Part shown: piece after piece, positions 1-13,495 of the stretch
Layout of the letters: every line of letters starts with the position of its first letter
How positions within the stretch are numbered: the stretch's first letter is position 1
Assembly (NCBI GenBank): GCA_014607495.2
Contig: CP053175.1
Span: 3,100,001-3,164,000 of the forward strand
DNA length: 64,000 bases
Source of the DNA: Carposina sasakii
Taxonomy: Eukaryota > Arthropoda > Insecta > Lepidoptera > Carposinidae
Reading direction: 5' to 3'
Translations under genes and position numbers: made by a program
Notes under the pieces: generated by a model
Seen by the model: only the letters and a program-made list of their open reading frames with translations
What the model was told of the DNA's origin: nothing
The model's database searches: none

Positions 1-182
1 GTTAAATTTTCGTAAATTATTGTCTTACTTTAGCTGTAAGGGGCCCCATTAAGTGTAGGGTTCTATCCCTGGGGGCCCGTTACTTTAGGGCATTATAAAA
101 GGTTATGTTACCACGGCTTATTTCTCTTTATCATATAGTCTAGGCTAATAAAAGCATTTTTTAAGGTCTAAGTAGTGTCCCA

Positions 183-453
183 TGCTGATGCGAGGCTTCA
201 TTAGAATAGGTACATCAGCTGCATCTTCTTCCGTGCATGTCGTTAGAGTCGACAAAGAAACTCTGACATTCTCTCAGATGATAAGCTAGGAACTATTCAT
301 TGATCATTAACATCTGTCCCCGCCATGAAGAAGGTATAAAAGGTTTTATTTCTTCTCCATGGTCCCCGCTACGCTAATGTTAATGTTCCCGTGGCTATGG
401 GACTTCCCCTATGATCTGGCTGCAGTCCTGGATACCCCATTTCGGGAACACAG
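183..453 (+). repeat. REP-C interspersed repeat, near complete
   Basis: It starts TGCTGATGCG, passes CATCAGCTGCATC and CGTGCATGTCGT, and ends CCATTTCGGGAACACAG. At least fifteen whole or partial copies are in the window. I cannot assign a class: no TIRs, no tRNA-like promoter, no poly-A. Confidence 0.7.
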
Positions 454-462
454 TAGTGTCTA

Positions 463-808
463 TACAGGGTGATTTTTGGTCGTCACGTTCCCGAAAACTA
501 CGGAATCTCCTCATCATCACGATCATTTTTCTCCATGGAAGCATACCTGGGAAGTGTCTGGTTTCCAAAATATTAGGGTCCAAAGTTGAGTAAATAGACT
601 GCGTTTTTCTGCATAAATGCACATAGACGCGCGTAGCAAGATTTTTTCTCGAGAAATAATTAATATCTGTCTGTAGAAAAACTAACATAAACACTAGACA
701 CTATAAGTTTAGCATTTTTTCCCAGCATTTTTTCGACATAAACTTACTTTATTTGATGTATAGAGTACGTAACCTTCGTTAAGGGTGGCAACGAAAAAAC
801 ATCCTGTA
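463..808 (+). mobile_element. TIR-A MITE copy 1
   Basis: The left end TACAGGGTGATTTTTGG and right end AAAAAACATCCTGTA are imperfect inverted repeats. The outer TA on each side fits a TA target duplication, hence a Tc1/mariner-like non-autonomous element (inference). It sits at the end of a REP-C repeat. No coding capacity. Confidence 0.8.
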
Positions 809-3800
809 TATATGTATATGTAAGTAGTAGGTTTCGACACCTTAAGGACCAAAAGTCAACCTCACCTGTCCCTAGCGCACCCTGCTATACAAGGTGTAAC
901 AAAAGGAGCAGGTATGTTAAGCAGAATACTATGGAAATAGCCCATTATAAAGAACCTTCCTCAAAATTTGAGATTCGAAATCACATGTTATGTTCCATTT
1001 CGCTCCGCATCAGCATAGGATTTTAATATGTAACTGATTGTACCTACTAGGTATGTATGTATAGCTAAATATAATATCGAATATTCTCTTACTTCCGCCT
1101 GTCTACCCATTTTCCCCAATCATGACGTAGCCTGTCGACTTCATCACCACTTTATTACGCAGTTAGCTATAGGCATATATATATTTATAATGACAATTTC
1201 GTCGAAATATGTCGCGCGCGAAATGTGGACATAAATCTTATATTATCACCGATATATGTGATAGCTAGATATGGCTTTTCAATTTTGTGTGACCAATAAA
1301 GACATGTGGCTTTTATAGACTTTGGTTTTGTGAGCTTGCAAAAAGGTAACAAATTGTTTGTTTTCGTAATGAAATTCATGTGTGTTTAGTTGAAACGTTA
1401 TCTATTATGTTTCCCCATCTGCCACTTCTTCATTCGGAAATCATATGAGATACTGTACATCAACTAATTTCAGCGATTACCATTTTGCTGATAAAGAGCG
1501 TGTCACGAAATAGTTCCCTTATGTACCTAAGTCCCTTTTTTTTACCTAGGTACCTATCTACATACAAAAATGTTTGTTCCGAAATCAAGTATACAAGTTA
1601 TTCTATGACCCGGACCAACCCGGACTCTAGTAACTAAACTTGTCTATTGCTATTTATAGCCATTGATTACAAACCACAAATAAAATTATTATTTTAAATC
1701 CATTCTCCGATTCTTTTTTTGAACACATTATTCTCCGAAACTTAGTTAAACGTGCACTTTTTTCAAACCGCGGCATTCTAAACAGGCGTCAATGGAATCT
1801 CATTATTATGCCAGAAAATAATGATTCGACCGATTTTGATGTCCGATTTATTCAACGATCGGCAGATTACGAGAAATGAACGGCCGCTTTGTTAAAAGGT
1901 ACATTCTGGGCGTAGATTGGGAACACCTGGCGAGGCCCGGTTAGATTAGTAGTGATGTGCCGCATATCGATGAGCTATCGATACCCTTTTGTCTTGCGAA
2001 TTGATTGGGGCGAGGTTTAAAAATGGAACACCTTGACTTGGTTTTAGCTTTAGATATCAGACGACCTAATTTTATTTTAGACTTGTCTATCTCCAGAAAT
2101 AGTTCTTTATAGGTATATTTTTATAAGTACCTAGATTTATTTTATATTTAACAATGATACAGAATAAATAAAAATAATAATCCGTATTATTTCCATTTCA
2201 CACTGAAATATGCCTTTCCAATGAACAATGATATTTTTGTGTATTTCAAAAGCGAACTCTGACAGCATATTCAATAATTCCCAATCGTATTTCCTTTGAA
2301 GCACGTACCACATTTTACAGAATCTGACAATCCAACCGAAAAACGAGTATCGCCGATATTAATACAATTTGTGCGTAAATAATATTGCTTATTAATGGAA
2401 TACTATCTTATCCATTCGCCAGATTGGTACAGTGCCAAATGTACGAGCAATGCCTCTCCTCGCGACACTTGTGCACTATTGTTGCCAATTTTTGTAATAT
2501 ATGCCCAGAAAATATAACTAAGCAACCCAAGCACTGCGTAGAATTTTCTTTTTTCTGTGATAATATGTAGTAAAGATAATTAAGGCCAGTCAACCTTGCT
2601 GGGAGAATTATGCGTCGGTACTGTACACACAGACTGGGCTCCCGATTGCGCAGTATGTATACTAGAGTAAAGCCCCGCATCAGCTCAGGATATAGGAGCA
2701 AGTATACAATAATTCCTTAGTTGACTCTGACGACAAGTACGGAAGGAGAGGCAGCTGATATTCTAGTGGAGCCCTGCATCAGCACAGTTCAATATAATAT
2801 AATTATTAATATATTATAATTATGAATGTTATTTATCAGCAATTTTTATGTTATTTGGTGGTGAACACAGACTAAACACGGCTCGACCTTAGTATGTAAA
2901 TAATGTGAGTCGTCCTTTAGGCTGTACTTATTATTATTTTTATATGAATGTTATTATAAGTAAATGTTATGACTTCGTAAATCCTTTTGTGTATTTAGTC
3001 TGTTTTCTTTTGTGTTCCTATTTTTGCTAGTTATTTTTATGTTTCTTATTGTAATGTTAGTAATATTTGCGATGGATTTCATATAAGGCGACTGACGAAA
3101 TATCAAATAAATTTGTAGACTGCTCTGAAATATATTTTAATGATAAAAGCCATTTTGTGAATTATAAATAAGACGGTTCCTGTTCTAATTAAAGATATTT
3201 TATCCTAATCTCTAAGTTTTAATTACAAAGACCGCCCACGACTTTCTTTGCGTTAATTATAGATTAATATTATTTACATACATACATATAGACCCTTTTG
3301 TCCCTCTACTGACTTGTACAGTATGCCCGGGAAGAGAAGCAGCTGTCGTATTATACGTTTTTTTTCACTCCCAGAGCAGCATAGAAAAAGGGTGACGGAC
3401 CATAATGAAATTCTAGACTGAGGCATCTCTTTTTGATTCTGTAGTTCTGCCCACTCCATTTAGGGAACACATACGTACCTACCTACATAACTACCTATCT
3501 GTATCCTTACAATAAATAATAAAATGGTACAAAAAATTTCGTAAGGATATCAAATCTGCATCCATCCAATTACACAAAGTACTAACTACTTTATCAAACA
3601 TCGATATTTCTTATCGATATGATCTACATGTACCGTCACATCACTAATCGATAAATCCGTCGAATCGTAAAAGTACAAAGACATTCCTTTAAAGCTTAAG
3701 TAGAGAAGTGTGCATAGAAATATTAATTATATTATTTTAGTACTTACACGATTATATACATAATGCTTACGTAAAATAAAAGAAAAATTTTCTAATTTAT

Positions 3801-4399
3801 TATTAAGCAAACCACAAATATGTATTAAATAAAGTAAAGGACTAAAATCTAAACATAAAATATTTACAGGAATGGTAGTAGATGGCTTGATAATTATCAT
3901 AAATTAGAAAAAAAATGTTTTATTGTACTATGCTCATGCTATTTAAAATGACTAAATTTTAGGCATATTTAAACAATTACATACCTCTTCGCTTTAGTAA
4001 TTTCGATTAATCTTAAGGATTATTTGCGTGGTCTTGTACAAGTTATCACCGACTAAAGTATACCATTAGCCAGAACTTTCGCATTTCCAAAAAAAAAATC
4101 CAATGAGAGTAATTTATAGTATACTTTAAGCTGTAGCGCACTGTACACGTAGAGCTTGTTATTCCTTAATAGAGAATCAGAGATAATAATTAAAGGACTA
4201 AAGCTTCAGTACCGTTATAATTGAGCAGTAAATAATTTGGCTAAAGGCATTTTGTGAACAATAATGTTTTGTGTTCCAACTAAGCTTCAAAAGGATTAAT
4301 TCCTAAGAAACCATGATACCTTCAACAAAATGTAATGTAATATAATAATAAATATATATTTTTGTTTTGTATTTAGCTTATCTGTGTATATCTATATAC

Positions 4400-5016
4400 C
4401 CACATATAATAAAAATGTAACGGATTGCTATCTGTACATGGAAGATATATGAGAAAAAATATTATAGGAGACCTTTATCAACGTAATAGTACCCAAAAAA
4501 AAGATTTTTGGATTTTTTGTCTGTTTGTCGGTTTGTCTGTTTGTCTGTGCGTTTGTGCACGCTAATCTCAGAAACGGCTGAACTATATAAACTACTTTTT
4601 ATCCCGGATAATTTCGACTTTTTGTCTGTTTTTTCTATCCACGCGGACGGAGTCGCGGGCGTCCACTAGTCTATAATATCTCCTGCGTACCTGGCCAATC
4701 TCCGTAGAGATTGACCACTTTGGCCGAAATACGGAGATACTATCCCGGATAATTTCGACATTTTGTTTTCCTGCAGTCCACGCGGACGAAGTCGCGGGCG
4801 ACCACTAGTATTATTCTAAACGCGAAAGTTTGTAAGTATGGATGGATGGATGTTTGTTACTCTTTCACGTAAAAATGGCTGGAGCTATTTTAATCAAATT
4901 TGGTATGAAGTTAGTTGACACCCTGGATTAACACATTGGCTACTTTTTATCCCGGATAATCTCGACATTTTGTTTTTTCTGGAGACCACGCGGACGAAGA
5001 CGCGGGTGTCCACTAG
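4400..5016 (+). mobile_element. Cluster of three Helitron 3' ends around a SINE-D2 scrap
   Basis: CTAG termini behind the CGCGGAC...GTCGCGGG hairpin occur at 4666-4669, 4804-4807 and 5013-5016. The first element starts near ACATATAATAAAAATGTAAC (4402). Between the first and second lies a SINE-D2 piece (4672-4738). A further terminus is at 5486-5537. Confidence 0.7.
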
Positions 5017-7557
5017 AATTTTCATAATTTTGTTAACAAATTCACCTTTACGCAACAATACAACATAAGTCACTCTAAAGTAAAGCCTTAAATTAATTCC
5101 ATGTAACTTTTACATGCGGGTGGGCGAGCATATCTAAAGAAGCAAAAAACTTAATGCACCATAACATTATGCTAAGCAGTAAGCGAAAAAGGCCGAGTCT
5201 AAGCTACCTTACAATAGTTACCCTTGCCATAATTATCGACGCCTGTACACAAAGGGACTTTGGGCTTTTGGCTCTGCAAAAACCACTTAAGCTGTATCCA
5301 TATTGACGGTTGTCGTACACAACAATTGCTGAATACTGAGATAGGGAATTGAGAATTCAGGGGGCAATTCTCGAAAAGTCTCGAGTTAGAACGAAGCCGA
5401 AACGGAACCGTTGTAGACGCTCAGAACAAAGCAATAGGTAATTACTTTACGATGACGTAATTAGATAAACGTAAGGATAATTTCGACATTTTGTTTTTTC
5501 TGCAGTCCACGCGGACGGAGTCGCGCGCGGCCGCTAGTACTACACTGCATGCAATGATCTCTTATTATGCATTCGTCCTTACATTTTTAATTCACTTTGC
5601 TTGTTGTGGGCATTACATCGTTTATTACTCGCTCTGCGCGATTTGATACGCTTTGACTTTGTGTACCTATAGAGGGTTATGTCGGTACTTTTGCAAATAT
5701 TAATGGTTTTTGTGTATGTACTATTGAAATATTGTAAGTATAAAAAAGCAAGGGCGAGAAACATTTTACCCAACTGCGGCAGAATGGGGGTTACGTTTTA
5801 CGAGTGTATGTTTGTATGTATCTATGTATGTTTATTACTTTGGCACCTAGAGCCGAAACCGCTTATCACATTTGAGCTTGAGAGGTATCATTAGATTTGT
5901 CTTAATCGTGAAAGTGACATTGGGTCAAAAATTTTATGCGGTAAGGGTTGTTTTTCTTTAAGTTAATGATTATTTTAATTAATTAAGTAGTGGGTGTCGG
6001 TTATCATTTAACATTAATCCGTAGATCAAACGATTGGTGCAATGATTAATATTTCTTCTAAAATAATCCTATCAATACAACCTTTACTACTGTACATTTA
6101 TAATGACATATGTATGAAATTACAAGTTTCTTTTGCACCTTTTTCAAACACTGACACTACAATTAAAACTCGTTATTTACAGGTGTAATTTAATCGATAC
6201 CATCTCGATATTGTTAACTGATACATTGTTTGCGAAGGATGTGATTTCCAAAGTTTTGTGGAACGTTTCAACAATTTTTAAGCTGTATACTGCCAAGATA
6301 CACGAGCTTCACTAGATACGAGTAAATCAGCTGCATCGCTTTCCGTGCATGTCGTAAGAGTCGGCTAAGGTACTCGGGCACCCTCTCAGGCTTATAAGCT
6401 ATTCACTTGTCACTGATATTTAACATCTGAACCCTCAATTGTAATCGTGGATTTTGATCCTGCAATTCTGGCTACCTCATGTTTGGTTTGTGCGAGAAAC
6501 ATCCATAGGGATGGCCTATGTCCAGCAGCGGGTTTACAGTGGGTAAAACTAATGGTGTTGCTTGGTTATTTCTCTTATATATTAACGGTTGGTTTGTATG
6601 TTATTATCATGGTGTAGGAAACTTTATCAAGTGATTTATACGTGACATTGAGAAACTACTAAGTTACATGTGCATCATCATATCTCTCTCTGCTTATGTC
6701 GGATTAATTTGTCGTTACACACACAAGCGCCGAACTTTAGACTGCCCCAGGCTAGGGGTACGAGTATGCTATCGGAAATTCTGAAACTAAATTTAGATTG
6801 TCGGACCCCCCAGTGGGGGTATTGCCGTACAGTTTGGGAAACGCTGAGTATATAGAGTCCGATGCAAATGAATGGTTTATTTTGGAACATAAATATGATA
6901 TTCTGTACCAGTTGTAATTGTTTTTATCTGTTGCTTATTTATTTTTTATTCTTTCATCCCATGATCATCTTAGATTGTATTATTCTGATATCTAGGTTTC
7001 TACCTAGCTACCTAGAAGTAATATTTCTGGAATTCAAATATATCTAGGTGCTTCTGTTTAACTTAAGGTCTTTCTTTACCTAGTAGATACCACATAGTAA
7101 CTTAATGTATTTTTTTGAGAACGGTTTTTTGTGTAGTATCAGAATTGTATCGCTTTGCATGAGACATCTGAGCTTTGGTCCCAATTTTGGAAGTTTAAAA
7201 GATTTTTTTATTTTACTCTTATTTAAAATTAATTCTAACGATCAATGACAGGCAGCGGGCGGCGTCCATTTAATTTGAATATTGTACGTTTAAAATATCA
7301 TGGCATTCCTTTTGAATGGGCATTTTGTGGATTTTCTGCGTTTTTTCCTAATTGTTATTGGCTATTAGAATAACGCGTGGGTTTTATTGGTTCATTCAAT
7401 TAGTGGATTTGATTGTTGTTTATTATATAACGGCGTTTAAAATTAGACAATGTTTAAAAATGTACGGAATATCTGTCAAATTTACACAATGTTTAACTTT
7501 AACCATTTTACACAGATTGTGTTTTACATGTTTTATGTAATTTGCGTGTGGTTTTTT

Positions 7558-7762
7558 GTGGGTATCGTACGAGGCGATTAAGGGTTTCCGGCAGGTAGGC
7601 AACAGCGCCTCCCGTGTTGACAACATAGTCCAAAATACAAACTGCGGTCACCAACCCGCCTGCCCAGCGTGGTGACTATGGGCAAATACCCCCCATGGCA
7701 GTCTTGTGGCGTGCCCTGGGGGAGGCCTACGTCCAGCAGTGGATTGCAGTAGGCTGATGATG
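7558..7762 (+). mobile_element. SINE-E copy, head missing
   Basis: From GTGGGTATCGTACGAGG to GCAGTAGGCTGATGATGATG. Its tail is (GAT)n instead of (AAG)n. A REP-C fragment follows at once. Confidence 0.75.
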
Positions 7763-8435
7763 ATGACTAGAATATATCTGCTCTATCTTCTTCCGTGCAT
7801 GTCGTAAGATTCTCTTTAGCTATGAGCTAGCTACTTATCACTCATGATTTACATGATTTACGAGTACATCTACCCTCTTTTTCTAAACGGGCTTGTGGGT
7901 TCTCCTTCGCGATCCAACAGTAACAGTAGTACTGTAAACATCGTAGCTAGAACTGTTCTAGCTACAATTTTTTTGGGAATACACCCAGCACACACATATT
8001 ATGTTTATTGCTTAAATTAGTATACCTATGTCATTCTGATGTGTACCTCAGCTAAATAACTGCCCAGTTTCCTCAAAATCGCTTTAATATTTTTTTTCTA
8101 AAAGAATTTCAAACATACATTCTCACAAACTTTCACACTAATAATTTTTGTAGCTTCGACCAACATTTGATTAATTTATTGTGGTAGCCGTAAAAATAAT
8201 ACCTTTGTATCGTTATTTATAACAATATCATCCCACCATTTATAAGAGGAACGTCAATAAACCGCCTCCGGTCAAAAATCCATTAAATTAAACCTCTATA
8301 AAATCGATCTGAACCAGAACTGCATCTTATTTAAAATCAAAAATAACCTGCGATCCTTATCGCCTTGCGGATTACGCCTCGAGCGAGACAGGGATAGGTA
8401 GCGTCCAAGGAAATATTAAACTATCACAACATAGT

Positions 8436-8603
8436 ATAAAACAAAGTAGCTTCCCGCTGTCTGTATGTATGCTAAGATCTTTTAAACTACGCAACGGATT
8501 TCGATGCGGTTTTCTTTTAATCGATACAGTGATTCAAAAGGAACTCGTATATACTCGTAAAGTATCAGCATTGCACCCGTACGAATCCGGGACGGGTCGC
8601 TAG
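8436..8603 (+). mobile_element. Second short Helitron-like family
   Basis: Starts ACATAGTATAAAACAAAG, contains CTACGCAACGGATTTCG and ends ACGGGTCGCTAG followed by T. Relatives at 13143-13700 (minus, split by TIR-A) and 36722-36880 lack clear CTAG ends, so the class is an inference. Confidence 0.5.
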
Positions 8604-8772
8604 TACCAAAATAAAATATGGTGGTTGCGAACAATCTATCGGACGCAGACATAACCAAAGACCTGTACATATCCTAGAAGGCGAAATCAGGAGTTTCTCA
8701 CAACGTTTGAAATACATGGCTTAGGTATCCCAATATATTATAAAATTATTAATAAAGAAATGAAAAAAATCC

Positions 8773-8844
8773 TCACCCGAGTGGGAATCGAACCCACGAC
8801 CTCTGTATACCGTGCTAGCGATCTAACAACTGAGCTACCGGGTC
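8773..8844 (-). pseudogene. tRNA-like repeat
   Basis: On the minus strand GACCCGGTAGCTCAGTTG starts a tRNA-like acceptor and D arm, and GTGGGTTCGATTCCCAC is a perfect T arm. The acceptor ends pair partly (ACCCG/CGGGT). The anticodon arm region (CTAGCACGGTATACAGA) does not form a stem, so a working tRNA is unlikely. Confidence 0.6.
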
Positions 8845-9060
8845 AATTACTCGGATGACGAATTTTACCACATCTTTTCTAAATAACATATTGGCAACGT
8901 TATTTTTCATCCCGATAGCTATACACTAGCCAAATCTCGGCAAACAAAGCTGAATTCCTCAGCACAATGTTTTAAAGATGAAACGATCAACCATATCCTA
9001 ACGGATTATATTAATGGAGAAGTGTTTATGCCAATATACTATCTTCTATATCTATTAATT

Positions 9061-9251
9061 ACATATAATAAAATTGTAACGGATCGATGTTTGTGCACGC
9101 TAATCTCGGAAACGGCTGAACCGATTGCGATGCAGGTTTAGGAATATGTTATGACAGGTCCCACTTAACATATAGGCTACTTTTTATCCCGGATAATATC
9201 GACATTTTATTTTTTCTGCAGTCCACGCGGACGGAGTCGCGGGCGTCCACT
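9061..9251 (+). mobile_element. Helitron, mutated 3' end
   Basis: ACATATAATAAAATTGTAAC start, GCACGCTAATCTCGG and ACATTTTATTTTTTCTGC in the body, intact hairpin, but the terminal CTAG reads CTAT. Confidence 0.68.
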
Positions 9252-9977
9252 ATTTTAAATATATTTCTCCTATATTTAGTAGGTTTTAAATTTATATTTT
9301 TTTCTATTAGCAAAGGAGCGTCCCATCGCAACGCCTCAATTATATTATGGCATTGCTATCGCTTTGCTTTTGAAAGATAAAGTAATAAGTATGTATGTAA
9401 AAGAGTCTGTAAAGGACCGGTAATATTTTCGGTAAATAGTCAATGATTGAATAAAAAGCAATCAACTTAACTTTAATTAACCTTGTTAACACCTGGGCCC
9501 AGGATCTCCGTCTCCATTTAGTCAGTGCACAGTCTAGTTGAAAGGTACTATTACTACATCCGTGGCGTAACCGCAGTCCTGTTGAAAAGAAATATGGCCG
9601 CCAAATTACACGGGATGGGTTCTGCATATTATTCTAATAAGTGTAATTCGTGGCAAATATTTCACTAAATAAAATCGATGATAGGCTGTGAGGATACACC
9701 TTTTTATCTGTTGTTGTGTAATTTGCATAAGTATTGGGTAGTTTTGACACGATTTGTGAAATATGGAGGTTGATTTCAGGTATTTAGTAGCTGGGATAAT
9801 ATCATTTTTATAAGTGTTAAGTGGGTGTGTAATTTGCACACATTTGGGTGTAACTATACGTTTATGTACACGGATTATCGGATGCATAAATACCTAAAAT
9901 TGAGGTTTTCGCTGTTATAGTTGGTACTTTTGTATATAAAAAAGTAATTGCCATATAACATAACCATAACCATAGAA

Positions 9978-11028
9978 CATAACCATGCCGATAACGTTAC
10001 ACGGCTCGATACGTTATGATAGATAAAAATGCGAGCATGTCCATCGGTTACTATCGATAGCGCCAAACATTACTGTATTTTGATGTTAAAAATATCGAAT
10101 TTTGACATTAATTCAAGATATTGTTATCGATGAAATTTGTAATGCGCGATAAGCGTAGATAGGTTAGAGAAATCGAAAATACCTATTATATTCTTTGGTT
10201 CGATAGGTTTTCAGTTATATGCTCCAAACTTAATATTTTTAATTTAGTGTTTTAGTTTACTCGTTTTTAGTGTATAGGTAAGTCAAAGGTAAAATTAAAT
10301 GATTAGTAATTGGTATCGATAGCATTCAACATGGCGGCTAATATCTATCGTATTTTGACAGCAAGTCGATAAATAGGTTTAAAGATCTTTATTTTCATAA
10401 GAAATTTACATTTCACTTATAATGAGATACAAGGGAATAAATAATAATAGTTATAAATGTTAAAGGTACTTAAATTAAACACTGGTACTTGCTGCTGTTA
10501 AGTGTAACTTTAGTTTGCTTTTAAAGGCATTCATACAAGTACAACTCTTTAAGTTGTTCGGCAGACTATTGAATAACCGTACTCCATCAAATAGTATTGT
10601 CTTTCTTCCATAATTAGTCCTTGGCACTATTGCGTCGAGTTTAAATTTATTTCTAAGATTATGAGTATTAATTTTTACGTTTAGTTCTATATTACTTTTG
10701 ATAGTGTTAGTTGCGATTTTTTTATAGGTTTATCATGTCGTGTTTCGCTGGTCATGTTAGAGCAGTTAATATGACATCTGATGTCACAAAGGAAAAAAAG
10801 AAAAAAAAGTATGAACGACAATTGAAAAAAAGAAAAAAATATTTTTTTGACTCTAGAATCATTTTTTTAACTTATCTCGCGTCTTATCGTATCATAGCAC
10901 GGGATAAATCTTAACGTAACGTATCGTTCCATTGGTCATGTTCGCGAAATCGATAATTATGGTGGTATAGTTACGATACGAAATCTTTTATCGTATATCT
11001 ACTTATCGTGGTCGTGTTAGCCCGGCAG
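9978..11028. mobile_element. Second copy of the 1.07-kb transposon, with LINE insert
   Basis: From ACATAACCATGCCGATAACG onward it follows the 28.3-kb copy, including GGTTCGATAGGTTTTCAG and ACATGGCGGCTAATATCTAT, and ends GTCGTGTTAGCCCGGCAG. The left terminus is lost. A 342-base LINE tail is inserted at 10382-10723, and the centre (10760-10900) differs from the other copy. Confidence 0.75.
10382..10723 (-). mobile_element. 5'-truncated LINE tail with 9-bp target duplication
   Basis: On the minus strand a frame reads VPRTNYGRKTILFDGVRLFN, SLPNNLKSC and FKSKLKLHLT before a stop, the usual C-terminal end of a Jockey/CR1-type reverse transcriptase ORF. The 3' end has an AATAAA signal. ATAGGTTTA flanks it at 10373-10381 and 10724-10732. 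It is a dead fragment. Confidence 0.82.
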
Positions 11029-12059
11029 GTCATGCTACTTGTGCTGTAGTTGTGGCTATTTCATTTTAAGAACACGGCCGTGCATAAACAGAGTATAAGT
11101 GACATCGAGGCAAATATTGATATGCTAATTTCTAAAGCGAAAACCACTGAAAAATTTTACAGGAAAATATCGAAATGTTCTTTGTAATGTTTTTATTTTA
11201 CTTTTATTTGGTCAGAATCAAAATAGTGTAGTTCGTTCAATTAGGCCTTAGATAATGCCAAAAACAAGATTTTAAATAAAACATATTTTTTTAAAGTACC
11301 TACCCCTAGAATACTATCATTCAACTGTTCAACCCTTATGGAGAGTCTTGTGTGTGATCCAAAAAACTGTAGTTTTGCTTCTGCGAGTTACATTATTAGC
11401 CTACAGTTCTACGTTTATTTCAGCATCTCCCTTTTGTTCTTCGTTTATGTATCTTCGTACACGGGTAGTGTTAATGATACCCGTGTCAATTTATTATTAC
11501 ATAAATTAAATTAATCATTGTTTCATCTATATATTTTGACAGTTAATATTAAATAAATATTTTGTAGTCAAATTAATTCATATTATATCTGATTCAGGGC
11601 TTCTACAGAATATACGAGTACGATATCAGTTGTATGTATCTCCTTCTAAACAAATTTTCGTAGATTCGAAGAGTCGACTTAAGAATTCGGATATAGTCTC
11701 GGGCGATGAGCTAGCAACTGTTCTTCTGCCACTCACTGTTTGGTTATTTCTTTTCGGCAAGTTGGACGCCCTCCGGCCAGATGGACCGATGACAAGAGGG
11801 TGGCTGGTAGTGACTGGATGGTGAAAGCGGGAGATCGAGCCTTGTGGCGTGCTCTTGGGGAGTCCTACGTCCAGTGTACTGCAATAGGCTGACAATCTCG
11901 TTAATCTGTCTACTAAATGTACACACTTGCTACTCATCAAAAATTATTATTAGACACATAAAATTAGATGCTGTCTTTGACAATTAATATTTAATATAAG
12001 TAAATATTTTACAATTAATTTATTTTGTTATAATAAAATATAATTTTCCCTTGTTACAG

Positions 12060-12192
12060 CTACAATAGAGTCCCTTCACGCCCCTACTGGAGGGGGGGTG
12101 GAGCTGCCCTGTGACGTCAGCCCTACGGAACCTGACGATAGGATGGGGCTGGTCATCTGGTATAAGCAGGGTCATGAGGCGCCGATTTACTC
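12060..12192 (+). CDS. Sidestep-like exon a: first half of Ig1 (V-type)
   Basis: The exon follows a TTGTTACAG acceptor and ends at a GTAAGT donor. Two bases finish a codon begun upstream (phase 1), then 43 codons follow. It carries a B-strand cysteine in VELPCDV (C17) and the C-strand tryptophan in LVIWYKQG (W33). The start of an Ig domain directly after a phase-1 intron implies a separate upstream exon for the signal peptide. The preceding 12 kb shows no exon I can defend. Confidence 0.88.
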
Positions 12193-13460
12193 GTAAGTTA
12201 TTTGATTTTATATTATTTTATTTATTAAAACACAACTAGCTGTTGCCCGCGACTTCCTCCGCGTGGACTACAGAATGTAGCCAATGTCCTCCGTACTAAC
12301 TATACAGGTGATTTTTAGTCGTCAACGTTCCCGATAACTACGGAATCTCCTCATCATCACGATCATTTTTCTCCATGGAAGCATGCCTGGGAAGTGTCTG
12401 GTTACCAAAATATTAGGGTCAAAAGTTGAGTAAATAGACGGCGTTTTTCTGCATAAATGCACATTGACGCGTGTAGCAAGATTATTTCACGAGGGATAAA
12501 TTAATATCTGTCTAGGAAAAAACTACCATAAACACTGGACACTATAAATTTCGACCTATTATGTAATTGAAAAAAAAATATCAAAAAAACATAATTTCCT
12601 AGAATTTTTTTGGCATAAACTTATTTCATTTGATGTATAGAGTACGTTCCCTTCGTTAAGGGTGGCAACGAAAAAACATCCTGTATGTATGCAAAATTTC
12701 TGTACACAGATATTATTGTACATAGTACACTACTGTAATTACATACATCTAATAGGCGTATAGAAAATTGTCACGATGTTCGTCCAGATATAATCATTGT
12801 TAGTCGTGCACATGCACATTTTTGCACACTCTCATAGCTTGCATCACCTTGGGCACAACACGATTGCAACGCTGAAGCAACCTTTAGCTGGTATAACAGA
12901 CCACCTTTATCTTTTGGTTGATAGGGTTTCGAAAATACATTTTATCTAACATAGACAGTATTTATTTATTGACTAAACTGAGATAATATGCGTGCCATGT
13001 TCCACAACACCAGAAAATTCTTTATTGCACAAAAAATGTTGAAAGGCCCAACTTGATGCTACAATCAATTCGCTTACAGTGAAATTAACTTCTTTCACTT
13101 TCCTTAAAAAGGCGTACAAATTTCTTCACGTTTTTATTTACAACAAGCGACCCACCCCGGCTTCGCACATGTGCAATGCTGATATACTATACATACCGGG
13201 TGATTTTTGGTCGTCAACGTTCCCGAAAACTACGGAATCTCCTCATCATCACGATCATTTTTCTCCATGGAAGCATACATGGGAAGTGTCTGGTTTCCAA
13301 AATATTAGGGTCCAAAGTTGAGTAAATAGACTGCGTTTTTCTGCATAAATGCACATAGACGCGCGTAGCAGGATTTTTTCACGAAAAATAATTAATATCT
13401 GTCTATAACAAAACTAACATAAACACTAGACACTATAAATTTCGCACGACCAAGGAATTT

Positions 13461-13495
<35 letters not shown>

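Larger units (their letters stand above)
1..12059. other. Upstream region or first intron: repeats, no exon found
   Basis: No coding exon can be supported. Besides entries listed separately, I see: PAL-B fragment 886-1002; REP-C fragments 2668-2700 and 2753-2795 (minus), 3412-3470, 6305-6520, 7766-7880 and a degraded one 11595-11725; a fragment of the 41-kb interspersed repeat (41047-41300) at 3289-3388; a further unclassified repeat at 5760-5950 that recurs near 30.2, 42.8 and 60.8 kb; and a SINE-E/RTE-like tail at 11750-11893. The rest is AT-rich single-copy-looking DNA with GATG runs near 4840. A signal-peptide exon may hide here, but I cannot point to one. Confidence 0.6.

Noticed and set aside
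1956..1990. ATCGAT/TATCGATA cluster as a regulatory element
   Set aside because: Similar motifs are frequent here because of the 1.07-kb transposon; two sites alone are not evidence of regulation.
8773..8844. Functional tRNA gene
   Set aside because: The anticodon stem cannot form, and the same defect recurs in two further copies with a shared tail.
10711..10914. Lys-rich 67-residue ORF
   Set aside because: It is translation of an A-rich loop in the 1.07-kb transposon; the sister copy has no such frame.
11626..11940. 104-residue minus-strand ORF
   Set aside because: It lies across a degraded REP-C and a SINE-E/RTE tail; the apparent protein is repeat translation.
13465..13493. A29 run as a retroposon poly-A tail
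   Set aside because: It lies inside a TIR-A element whose other copies have A-rich but shorter runs at the same place, and both TIR-A ends lie outside it.
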